Shown: piece after piece, positions 9,876 through 19,530 of the stretch | Position numbering within the stretch: the first letter of the stretch is position 1 | Layout: every line of letters starts with the position of its first letter | Origin: Episyrphus balteatus | Taxonomy: Eukaryota > Arthropoda > Insecta > Diptera > Syrphidae | Assembly (NCBI RefSeq): GCF_945859705.1 | Contig: NC_079136.1 | Span: forward strand, 96,657,120 to 96,721,119 | Direction of reading: 5' to 3' | Length of the DNA: 64,000 nt | Position numbers and translations under genes: made by a program | Notes under the pieces: model-generated | Told to the model about the DNA's origin: nothing | The model's database searches: none | The model's input: only the letters and a program-made list of their open reading frames with translations

Positions 9876-11261
9876 TTACTCCAACACAGAAGGAATGTCA
9901 AAAGCTCTGCGCACCGCTTCAAAATTCTTAATATTAAACACTCTACATCTTGGAACTTTGGCTCCTCCAAATGCCAAAGTATATGGATCTTCTGGACACT
10001 GTCTCATACAATGTAAAATACCCATATCGAAATCATGTTCATACACTTGGCTAATCAAGCTTTCATCGAATTTCCAAACTTTTAAAATTCCATCTGTTGA
10101 TGTTGTCGTTAATAGATTCTTCTTCTCTGGATTAAAACAAATTCCCGAAATTTCTTCATTATGAGCTTTTGTCGACCAAAGGAATTCTGAAGGTTTTCTT
10201 CTATCAGCATAATGTAACTGACCATCACTTGTGCCCACTATAAAATTGTCCATATCTACTGGATTCCAAAGGACCTTTTCAACTTCTCCTCCGCGAACTT
10301 TCCATTTTAATAAACCTTCTTCTGGTGCTTCAGCATTTCGACAATCATACAACCGAATACGTCCATCAGCGCAACCTGTGAGCAAATTCTGAGCGTCAGT
10401 CGAGTGAAACTCAATTGATTGAACCTTTTCCTTGAAACTAGTGATAGTTGTATGAGGCTTGCCTTCGTCTAGATCCCATAGAATAACAGATTGATCTACA
10501 GATCCACTGGCAAGAATATGGGGAAACTGTTTGTTCCACGACAGATCCAATACAGCATCGGTGTGTCCAAAAGCAGCTTTGTTCTTCTTGCGATTGCCTT
10601 TGGAACCTAGTTTGAATGTAGGTTCAATTAGATCTTGAATGTCAAGATCCCAAATAGTGATGATGGGATCCATGAAGCCGACAGCGCAAAGATTGCCAGC
10701 TGTTTCACTGCCAGGGTCATGATTCAGCCATTCTATGCATAGAGGAAAGCTGGGAAGTATGAACTCATGATGAGTGTACAAAGACTCTTCTTCCTCATTG
10801 AAAATCCATACTTCTAAGGAAGCTGCATCATCGGCAACATGGCCAACGAGAAGAAGATTATCGGTTGGTTTGATGATTTCATCTTCAGCTTCTGAATCTT
10901 CGTCATCTTCAAGATCATGGTCTGGATCCACTTCGGCGATGTTTGCGATGTTAGCAAGTCGGACATCGCCTTCGTTATCATAGTTATCGAAATTGAATTC
11001 ATCAGAGGTTAGAGCTGGAGCTTCTGATGGTTCGATGGTGTCCATTTCTGCATCTGAAGCAGAGTCGTCTTCATCGCCAGATGCATCACTCTCATCGGCA
11101 CCAGCAATTTGAGATTTGGTTTCTTTGATCACTCTGGCTAGCTCTTCTTGGGTAAGAACAATTTTCTCGGGTCGTTCTTTGGCAATGCCTCGTTTGACGA
11201 AACATATCACTGGAACAAAATTGACGGTGGCTTCAGATTCAGTATTTATTTCTTCTTCCAT
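9876..11261 (-). CDS. nclb: PWP1 homologue (no child left behind), WD40-repeat nucleolar protein
   Basis: A complete, intronless 461-residue frame. PWP1 proteins are chromatin-associated WD40 proteins needed for rRNA transcription and ribosome biogenesis; the fly member is nclb. The N-terminus (1-35) is conserved-looking (FVPVICFVKRGIAKERPEKI). Residues 55-130 are very acidic (DESDASGDEDDSASD, DLEDDEDSEAEDE). WD-like blades follow at about 174-205, 232-264 (LASGSVDQSVILWDL), 276-307, 323-354, 366-397 (TTSTDGILKVWKF) and 408-443. A lysine-rich stretch KGNRKKNK sits at 221-228. The length fits the family. The start is the first ATG of the frame, in an A-rich context. Minus-strand AATAAA at 9825-9830 lies about 45 bp past the stop and is the likely poly(A) signal. 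Confidence 0.95.
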   Translation of the reverse strand: MEEEINTESEATVNFVPVICFVKRGIAKERPEKIVLTQEELARVIKETKSQIAGADESDASGDEDDSASDAEMDTIEPSEAPALTSDEFNFDNYDNEGDVRLANIANIAEVDPDHDLEDDEDSEAEDEIIKPTDNLLLVGHVADDAASLEVWIFNEEEESLYTHHEFILPSFPLCIEWLNHDPGSETAGNLCAVGFMDPIITIWDLDIQDLIEPTFKLGSKGNRKKNKAAFGHTDAVLDLSWNKQFPHILASGSVDQSVILWDLDEGKPHTTITSFKEKVQSIEFHSTDAQNLLTGCADGRIRLYDCRNAEAPEEGLLKWKVRGGEVEKVLWNPVDMDNFIVGTSDGQLHYADRRKPSEFLWSTKAHNEEISGICFNPEKKNLLTTTSTDGILKVWKFDESLISQVYEHDFDMGILHCMRQCPEDPYTLAFGGAKVPRCRVFNIKNFEAVRRAFDIPSVLE

Positions 11262-11452
11262 TTTATTTTAAATAAATTTTAAAGGAGTAAATAGAGAACG
11301 TGTGTGGCTCTAGGGCTAGATGTTTTAAAACAAACGTGCTTTTGTTATTTTGACATTTCTAAAGAGGTGTCAGTTGAAACTGTCACTGTTCGGGCGTGAA
11401 ATATTGAGGAATTTTTTTTATCAGGGATGGACTATCTTTGAAATAGTACTAA

Positions 11453-11991
11453 TGTCGTTTTCACTACTTTTTCGTGCAATTTTGGAAATTATGTGCACGA
11501 CGAAATTGTCAAGTGGAGTGTTCGTAATATATTAGATAGTAAATAAAATAATAATTAAAACAATCTTTTAAATACACTTTTATTGATTTTTTCGAAACTT
11601 TATTGATTTTTTTATAAATAAATATAATTTTCTTCACAAAAAAAAAATTTAAACAACCACCCAAGAATTTGACAAGTAATCCGTTACTCCTTCAAAAATT
11701 TCGGGAGTAAAGGCTTGGCCACACTGGAGGGTATGCGGTAGCGGTACGGGTAGCGGTGAGGGTACTTGTATGAAAAAAATTCCAAACTGACACATCAACG
11801 TTCAGGTGTGGAATTTTTTTAGTACAAGTACCCTCACCGCTACCCGTACCGCTACCGCATACCCTCCAGTGTGGCCAAGCCTTTAAAGAATTCACTCCAC
11901 TCCCCTTTTTCAATAATTTTAGAATGACTCCTTTTTGGGAGTGATTATATAGGAAGGAGTGATGACACTTTTTGAATTTTGGGAAATGATA
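11453..11991. mobile_element. TAA-flanked MITE, copy 1, split by a hairpin MITE
   Basis: The ends TGTCGTTTTC... and ...GAAATGATA lie between TAA trinucleotides (11450-11452 and 11992-11994). The interior matches 53965-54402 through ttcgtgcaattttgg, caatcttttaaat and aacaaccaccca. The copy is interrupted at 11710-11883 by the GC-rich hairpin element. A TWA target duplication is characteristic of PIF/Harbinger elements. Confidence 0.75.
11710..11883. repeat. GC-rich hairpin MITE, copy C (174 bp)
   Basis: A near-perfect palindrome AAGGCTTGGCCACACTGG...CCAGTGTGGCCAAGCCTT flanked by TA on both sides. It sits inside the element 11453-11991, whose uninterrupted sister copy (54280-54300) shows the empty site ggagtgaagaattc. 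The two arms agree at nearly every base. Confidence 0.85.
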
Positions 11992-12042
11992 TAAATTTCA
12001 TTTGGTGCTGAAAAATAGCAACTTCAACTAAAACCTGGTAGG

Positions 12043-12168
12043 GTCGAGATAAATTTTAGCTCCCATACAAATTATCGAAAAATTTTAGCCGAGCTAAAAT
12101 GGATCCCATACAAATTATTATCAATAACTTGTGTGGGAATTTTATCTCTGCTAAAATTTATCTCGAAC
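12043..12168. repeat. Hairpin MITE (gtcgagataaattttagc family)
   Basis: The left end gtcgagataaattttagc pairs with the right end gctaaaatttatctcgaac. Internal cccatacaaatta blocks recur. A truncated copy lies in reverse orientation at 61503-61577. Confidence 0.7.
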
Positions 12169-12264
12169 TGCGTTCCAGGCTTTATGGTAAAGAGCTGAAC
12201 AGAATGGATGGTTCACGTACGTATGGGATAGGCCATAAGCTATCCAAGATACCTAACTTAGTAT

Positions 12265-12507
12265 TAGGGTGGTCCAAAAAAACATTTTTTTTTCACATTT
12301 CAAATCCTATAGCGCGGAAAAGTTGCGAATGGTGAAGACTAAGAAGGGTCTAAAAAATAATCAAAATCGGTTAATATCTTCTGACTCCGGATCAGCCAGA
12401 AAGCTTGAAATTTTTTTTTAGTTGTATTTTTAGAAAAAAAGTTTACCACCTTAATATTTTATTTTTTTTTAATATATAAGCTTTATACAATTCTTTTATG
12501 AGCTAAA
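12265..12507. mobile_element. Second copy of the giant foldback element, left part
   Basis: From taGGGTGGTCC onward the sequence follows the left arm of 7479-9383 (atagcgcggaaaagttgcga, then aataatcaaaatcgg, then atgagctaaatattaag) with many substitutions. It is interrupted by the insertion at 12536-15885 and resumes afterward. It is older and more diverged than the first copy. Confidence 0.75.
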
Positions 12508-12535
12508 TATTAAGTATTGTTCAAATGGGGTAAGG
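12508..12535 (+). repeat. 28-nt direct repeat, left copy
   Basis: A 28-base stretch beginning tattaagtattgttcaaat and ending ggtaagg is repeated exactly at 15886-15913. It belongs to the interrupted foldback copy and flanks the whole insertion 12536-15885. Confidence 0.9.
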
Positions 12536-12821
12536 CAGAGGCGGATTTACAAATTTTCATGGTATAGGCTTTTCAGTTTTTGCCGCCCTTGCCCCTTCAT
12601 TTTTTTATTTATATCTCGCTTCGAAAGCGTACCTTTCATACAAATTTTTCATGTTATAACAAATTACTCGAAAACGGCTATAACGATTTTGATTTAACTT
12701 TGAAGACGTAATACTCAAAGCAATCTCAAAAAAGTCAAATAACAAAAATAAAATTTTCATTTTATAAAACTTTACCCTAAATGTCGGCTCTTCCCCAACA
12801 TCAAATTTTTTTTAAATTTAT

Positions 12822-13377
12822 GGGCCAAATACTATTTAGTGCCTTAAAAAATGTCCCTTTTTTTTAATTTCATTTTTCTAGAAGTACAAATTAGTAGAAA
12901 AATTATATGGATATTGAGTTATAAAATTATCATTATTTACTACAAGTTTGAAACCCAAATTTGGATCGAATTGTTTACACATCACGGTAACATTGTGGTT
13001 TATGTTGGTAACGCATTGGTTTTTAATTTTTCTGGGATTTAACTTCATAGGAGACTTACGTTGTTCCTATAGTTTAAAATAGAAATTTCAGAGAGCTTAT
13101 ATGATTTTACAGATAAAACTGAAATTTCCAGTAAAGTAACGCAGTTGTTTGGTTTTGATCACTTTGTGTTTAAATTGCCTGTCACTGTCATAAATATAGA
13201 AATATCATTCCAAATATATCGGTGCAAATGTTATTTTTTAATAGATTAAAGTATAGCCAAACCATTCTGTGTCAACTAAAATATATGAAAATATATCAAT
13301 AAAAATGTCCATATTTTTTTTTCAAAATTCACTGTCCAAAGGGACAACTTTTTAGGCACTAAATAGTATTTTGCCCC
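12822..13377. repeat. MITE with ~38-bp imperfect terminal inverted repeats
   Basis: The left end gggccaaatactatttagtg pairs with the right end cactaaatagtattttgcccc. Pairing runs inward to tgtccctt/aagggaca. The 556 bp interior has no credible gene; the 63-codon frame inside is AT-biased noise. Confidence 0.75.
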
Positions 13378-13854
13378 TTATATAGAGCCAGCTCTTAAAA
13401 TCTACAAGTAAACTAACATACACGGTTAAAAATTCTGGAGTATTTTTTAATACTTTTCGGGTTACATATAGGTCTACACCAAAAATATATTGAAATTTAT
13501 TACATGAAAAATAATAAAATTTTTTAGTTAATACAAAATGTATTAAAACTTTATATAGTTGTATTAAAAAATAATTCAGTTTATATTAGAATTTAATACT
13601 GAATGCATTAAATTTCAAGTATTGTATATTAAAATTTAATGTTTTTATATTAATATCTAATAAGAATTTTATTAAAAGGTAATACAAGATATTTCAATTC
13701 AATACCAAATATATTTAAAGTTAATACGATATATTCCTTTTCCAAAATTCATTACTGAAAATAAATATATTAATCATAAATAAATATAATAATTCACAAA
13801 CTGTGGCATATAAAATCTTATTGCCGATCAAACTTCATCTGCAATGTATGCATT

Positions 13855-14680
13855 CCCAACTAACATTTCAGCTTCGGTTAAGGTATTACAAAAGCTACAT
13901 TTTAGCTTCTTTTAAACATTAGTAAGGTTGTTGGGCATGGAAAAAGGAGAACGTTATACAAGTTTTACCCTCTATAAGAAGTTTAAACGAAGCTTTACCG
14001 AAGCTCTACAGAAGCTTTGAGATTTGACAGATAGCTTCGGAAGAGCTTGTATAGCTCTTTAATACATGTCTTATCGAAATAAAAAAAAACTACTACAAAA
14101 ACAAAAAATAATTCTTTTTTAAATGGTTTTTATTTGATTTTAAATCATGAATTTTATCTTTTAATCTGAAATTATATTATTATTCCATTAGTTTTTAGTA
14201 TATCTATTAATAATAATTTTAAAAGTATATAATTTTTTTACCACACCCAGGAATCGAACTTCGTATCTGCTTGGTGGCAGTCCACCACTCTACGCACTCG
14301 GCCATCCTCGTATATTAATTAATGAAATCAAAAACTTAATCAGTTCAAATAGCAGAAATGTAAAAAAAAATGTCTGAGCTAAATTATTCAATGTCAAAAC
14401 CAAAAAGTGTCCCAGCTAGATTATTCAATATCAAAACCAAAAACCAAATACTTAACTTGGTAATTTCTGTAAATCTTCTATAAATTCATTAAGCAGGCTT
14501 TTCCGAAAACAAGCTTTTTTCGTTTAAGTTTCTTTAACAATATTTAAACAACTTATTAGAAGTTGTTAAACAAGTTCAAACTTCTATAAGAAATTAAATT
14601 CTGAAGCAAGCTCAATACAAGCTGTATAAAAAGTAGATCCTGCGAGATCTCAATTTATAGAAGCTGTTGTGCTAGTTGGG
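13855..14680. mobile_element. cccaactaac element nested in the TAATAC-rich element
   Basis: The ends cccaactaacatttc and a gctagttggg counterpart are inverted. The interior repeats aagctt-type words (cgaagctttaccgaagctc, gcttcggaagagcttgtatag). The left half matches 61725-61985 near the right edge of the window. A tRNA-like sequence sits at 14241-14310. Confidence 0.65.
14241..14310 (-). ncRNA. tRNA-like sequence with A and B boxes (tRNA pseudogene or SINE head)
   Basis: On the minus strand the 70-nt stretch contains an A-box-like tggccgagtgcgtagagtgg and a B-box-like gttcgattcctgg at tRNA spacing. The acceptor ends (cgaggat and gtgtgg) do not pair well and the T stem is weak. It is therefore a decayed tRNA or the tRNA-derived head of a SINE rather than a working gene. 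Confidence 0.45.
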
Positions 14681-15224
14681 TTTTGCTTCGAAAAAATACA
14701 AAGCGTCTTCAAATTAGTACAAATCTACAACTTTTAATTTAATTTTTTTTTTAAAAAGGTACCTCAAACATCGAATTTTTTCTATTTTAAAATGGCTGCG
14801 GTTGTCGGTTGATTAAAATTAAATATTCTTGTATTACAATTTAATGCTTTTTATTTTATATTGAAGGTTTTGAATGAACAACAACAACTTGTGTGTGTTA
14901 GTTTTTAATAAATTCCTATTATATTTTAATACAATTATATTAAAATGTAATACAATTACCTATATTAAAATGTAATACAAAAATATTAAAATCTAATACA
15001 GCGGTGTTAAATTTCATGCAAGATTAGAATTTTACCCACGGAGGTCATTTTCTAATAATTTTTGTATTACAAGTAGTAAACTTAATACTTAAAATATTGA
15101 AATTGAATACAAAAAAGATTAGGTAATAATAATTTTAATATTTTCAAAGTATTAAAATATAACATTTTTTGTATTGAAAATTGATTTAATACAAGAGCTG
15201 TTTTAAAAAATACTCCAGAATTTT

Positions 15225-15650
15225 TAAATTTTATTTCAATGAGTTTGAGTTCCGCATTAAAATGATGGTTTGCACGAAAATCAGGAGTCACTTCGTTTAA
15301 ACCACAGCTGTGCACAGGTTTGTTTTTAACGTCATGAAAATCCTGGGTAAAATCACAATGTCGCGTCATTAAAATCACTGGTTTCCCTGTAAAAAGGATC
15401 ATTCCGAAAACATCCCGAATTACTTTGCAAAAATTACATAATCTCTACACTTTAAGAATGGGTCGCTGCTGTACGATTGTGTTTTTTTTTTGCTAAAATC
15501 ATCTTCTAATCACGTATTGCTTTGGCAAAATCTTCGGTAGCCGGGAAAAAATGATTTAAGGTGGTGAATGCATGATTCAACATCGGTTCAAGTTCTTCAA
15601 ATTGACCACGTTTGAGATATTAGTTGCGGCAACCTGTTTGAAATAGAGTT
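15225..15650 (-). pseudogene. Protein-like fragments inside the composite insertion, possible captured gene
   Basis: I do not recognise the parent gene. Near 15505-15610 the minus strand reads YLKRGQFEELEPMLNHAF then TTLNHFFPATEDFAKAIRD, bounded by stops on both sides. It is preceded by a pyrimidine-poor but plausible acceptor (caaacag) near 15632. A second open stretch at 15250-15400 reads ILFTGKPVILMTRHCDF then TQDFHDVKNKPVHSCGLN. Composition and amino-acid mix look like former coding sequence, unlike the AT-rich repeats around it. Helitrons are known to capture gene pieces, which is my inference here. Confidence 0.4.
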
Positions 15651-15885
15651 AATTATAAAATGTATGTACAACTTAGGGAACCTAGAATTGCTAAATTTAA
15701 TGTGCCATATTCATAGCTGTTTAACTTAAACTGGGGCTAATCCAATGTATTTTAAATGGGATAAACAGGAGTTTTTTAGTAATTCTCGACTTTTTAAAAA
15801 ACACACTCTGCATTTACATTTGTACCTACCTACCTATACTTTCTTTTTATTTAAGCATGCGAGAAGTCTCGCACGGGTAAGCTAG

Positions 15886-16505
15886 TATTAAGTATTGTTC
15901 AAATGGGGTAAGGTCTTCCGGCGTTTTGAAATTTGTCGAAATATGGCAAAATTCGTATTTTTAAATTATTATTTTTACCAAAGAAGCAAAAATGAAGTTG
16001 GCACAATCAGTTAAAGTCATGCACTCGCTGAAGATATAAAACATCTACCTATTGGTCAAGATCAAAAGGGCTTTGTCGATTTTTCATTCTATTCGCCGCA
16101 CAGTTGTGCATTTGGTGCTTTATGACGTCAAAAATCATTTGCACAACCATTTCTTAGCCAAAAGTCCTCCAACTTTCATTTATTAAAAATGTTGGTTCCA
16201 GAATGGCGGACCGAATAAGCGTTAATAGTCTATTTTTTAAATTAATATGAGAGAAAATTTAACTAAATTGATGCCAAAAAGATGTTCGCTCTTGAATTTA
16301 TGTACAAATTATTAACATTCAAGTATCAAAGTAGGAAAACAACCTTTTAAACATTTTGTATGCTATTTCTTGAATTAAGTTAGCACATTTACTTCTTTAT
16401 ATAAAATTGATTATTTTGGAGTGCTGCCAATTAAGTTTTCATGAAAACAAATAGAGAAGATGTAAAAAAATGTGCTTACTTAAACAAAAAAATCAAAAAA
16501 ATATA
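15886..16505. mobile_element. Second copy of the giant foldback element, remainder
   Basis: After the 28-nt direct repeat (15886-15913) the sequence again follows the left arm and centre of 7479-9383 (accaaagaagcaaaaatgaag, then tgcatttggtgcttt, then caaccatttctta). It stops near 16505 without the matching right arm, so this copy is truncated. Confidence 0.65.
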
Positions 16506-17832
16506 ACCACCAAGTCATATAGTCAATGACTATTAAAAATAGTAATTCCGGTTTTAACTATTAAAACAGTTATATTTTCTCTGAGTGTAAAAGTTAAAAG
16601 CTGGTCAACTCTTCCGACTCCGGCTCCAATTCCAGTTCCGTTGCGTTATGTTCGTGCATTTTCATTTGCGTACATTAAATACTTTGACAGCTATTCTGGT
16701 TGCGAATCCGGCTCCGGCCGCGCTAGAAATTGCATTGATATTCCTGAAGGTACATTCCATTGAAAATCACTAGTAATATACGTATGAGTAATGCAGCTTA
16801 CACTTATAATAAAAACATCGGTTTAAATTTTGTTATTTATTTTTGATTTGTTTTATTTGTATTTGCATTATTTTCGTCAATTATTAGTAAATTCATTATA
16901 ATTTATACGAGTACGAATGAATGAGAGAGGTAAGCTTTTACACTCGATAGATGTGTGTATACACTAATAATTTTAATTATTAATACATAATTACTGTAAT
17001 ATAATTAAATTTACCACGTTATAATTTTTGTGAAATTTAAATTTTTTACTTTTAACGACCAAAAATACATTTTTGTTTTAATGTTTTACTATATCAAATT
17101 TAGTTGTAAAATTATATTTTACTAATTATATGATTGTTTTTAATATCAAATATTTATATTTTTATTTTTTTCTCTTTGCTTATTGAATTTTATATTTTTT
17201 TTTTTCACAAAATAACTAATGGAAAACAGCTGATTTTTGTTTAAATATTTAAAAATAACCATAACTAAAATCAATGAAAAACAATTATTTCTTACAATAA
17301 ATAGGAGGTAAAGAGAAATGCTTTTTTCGTGCGAATACGAATTTAACGATGATTTTTTGTTTTATAAAAAGGAACAATTTTTTAATAACAAATTGTAATA
17401 AAAGAAGATTTTAAACTATATATCGTGTGGTGGGGTATGGAAAAGTTAAAATTTAGATATAAACAAATAAGAGATATCAAATCGGACTTGAAGTATGGTG
17501 ATGGTACTGTGAAGTAATATATAATCCGTCAAGTAGTGAACCTAGTCAAATTAGTAACGCTCTAACACGGCCGAAATCCGTTATTGCCAAATAAAAAACG
17601 ATCTATGTATGTTTGATGCTCCGACCAATTAGTTCAAATATGAACGTAATCTTTTCAAGAGATCCTAATTTCTAAGTTTTAAACATTATTTTCTTGAGAT
17701 AAGTAGGTAATCCTTGTTTGTGTTCCCTCACTTTACTGCCCAACAATTAAGTAACGCAATAACTTTGTGCTCTTATTATTTTTTTTATCAAATCACAAAC
17801 AAATTTAGGAGGGCTAAATGGCTATCTTTACA

Positions 17833-18064
17833 TATCAGTGGTGTTTGGTATAAACATGATAACTGTTTTTTTTTTAACTCATATCAAGATTACTGACATT
17901 GTTTGCCTATATTTTCCCTATTTTTTACATTTAGAGGTGACTATGACTATAACTATTTTATTAAATACATTCAAAAGCTATTAAACAACATTTTAATAAA
18001 CATTTAGAGTCCTTAAAAATACCCATTTTGGCAGTTATCATGTTTATACCAATAAACACTGATA
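17833..18064. repeat. Hairpin MITE (ggtataaacatgat family), copy 1
   Basis: The left end tatcagtggtgtttggtata then aacatgataactg pairs with the right end gcagttatcatgtttatacc then aataaacactgata. It is 232 bp with no coding content. Confidence 0.75.
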
Positions 18065-19358
18065 TTTGCCCGTTTAAATTCCACTACTTTTTAACAGATT
18101 TAACTAAAACTTGTCAGTTTAGAAAATAACCTAGGACTCCGAATACTGTGGTTTGAGGTTTTGATTATTTTTCTTTATATGAATATGCGTTTCTTGACCC
18201 GAAGTTAACCTTTAAAAATAGTTAGTTAATTCAATGAACAAGTTAAAATTAACTTGAACTCAGAATTTAGAATTTTTTTTGTGAAGGATAATTCTTTGAG
18301 AATAGAATTTAAGGTCAACAGTTTTAACACTTTAAAAATGGAATTAAACGGACAACGACACCAGTTGACGTGAAAATAACGTCAAAATATTTCCCAAGGG
18401 TGTCAACCAAGAATGCTGTCCGCATGTTTTAAATTAGGCGGATTCAACGAAAACCACCCGAACTTAAGGTCGTGTGTGATATGGGTTAAATAAAAATAAT
18501 GAAATGAATGAATGAATGAAAAATAAATTTTCAGCTACATTCAAAAAAGATTTTCTGTTTTTTTTTTTTAAATAATCTATTAAAAATAGAAAACAAAGGA
18601 AAGTTAGATATTTTTTGTTCAAAGAATGCATTTTTTTAAAATATTTTAAAGCAAAACACAATCAATTCAAGAAATACCTTATTTAAACTTAACCTTCCTA
18701 ACCCACACTCACAGTCTATTTAAAATACTATACCAGATAATGCTTATGTATTTTTGTAAATTTATTTAGATTTTTGTTTAATTTTGATTGACTTTTCTAT
18801 TTAAATATTACACTAATGATTTTAAGTATTCTAAATACTTATTAATTTAACATTATATTAAACTTAATTTACAAATATTATGTATTTCTTACATTTTTAA
18901 TATATACCTCAAGCAAATTTATATTTTTGTATTTATTGTTATTGTTTGATTTAAGATTTGTTTTTATTTATTTTTTATTTTTTTGCGAGTACAAAAGATA
19001 ACTATTCTGCTAACTCCAATTGAGTTTATTGTTTCACTTTTTTTGTTTTTGATATTAATAGAAATAAAATCTGGTGTATAAACAAATGCATAGTGTGCGG
19101 CTGTGTTGTAATAAAATTAAAAGTCAAACAAAAATCCAACACAATTTTTTAAAGCAATACAAAATGAAATACCTACCTACATAATTTTAATAAAATGATC
19201 ATCTAGTCTAGCCAATCAGTCAACTAATAAATCAGCATTAATAAAATGAAAATATCTTAAAAAGTCCTAAGCACATATTTAATCTCTTTTTGTGTTACAA
19301 GTTTTAAAGGTTTCATGAAAAATATTTTCAAATAATGCCTGTTCATGTATGATATTCA

Positions 19359-19530
19359 TATCTGTGCTCTTTGGTATAAACATGATTACTGCATTTTAAA
19401 AAAAGTCATTAAACCATAAAAACTAGCGGTGACTACAGTTATTAATTTTAATACTTTCAAAAGCATTTTAATTAAAAATGTGTGAGCCTTAAATGAGAAA
19501 TTCCAATTTTGGAAATTATTATGTTTATAC
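19359..19530. repeat. Hairpin MITE (ggtataaacatgat family), copy 2
   Basis: ggtataaacatgattactg at the left and attattatgtttatac at the right. The interior (ggtgactac, then ttcaaaagc) matches copy 1 at 17833-18064. It is more diverged at the right end. Confidence 0.65.

Larger units (their letters stand above)
13426..15227. mobile_element. TAATAC-rich inverted-repeat element, possibly TTAA-flanked
   Basis: The left end ttaaaaattctggagtattt and the right end aatactccagaatttttaa are inverted copies. Each end abuts TTAA, which could be a piggyBac-type target. The arms are filled with dozens of scattered TAATAC/GTATTA words (for example 13500-13740 and 14930-15190), giving an unusual low-complexity texture on both sides. 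The element is split by the one at 13855-14680. No transposase is visible. Confidence 0.65.
12536..15885. mobile_element. Composite insertion ending in a Helitron 3' terminus
   Basis: The right end (15858-15885) is a textbook Helitron terminus: perfect stem TGCGAGA/TCTCGCA with a 2-nt loop, then about 12 nt to CTAG and a T. The left end starts cagaggcggattta; from memory this resembles a hAT-type terminus more than the TC of a Helitron, so the insert may be composite. It carries a MITE (12822-13377), the TAATAC-rich element (13426-15227) and a possible captured gene fragment (about 15225-15650). A block near 12602-12690 (tatatctcgctt, aaattactcgaaaac) recurs at 47060-47130. No helicase is visible, so any Helitron here is non-autonomous. 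Confidence 0.7.
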
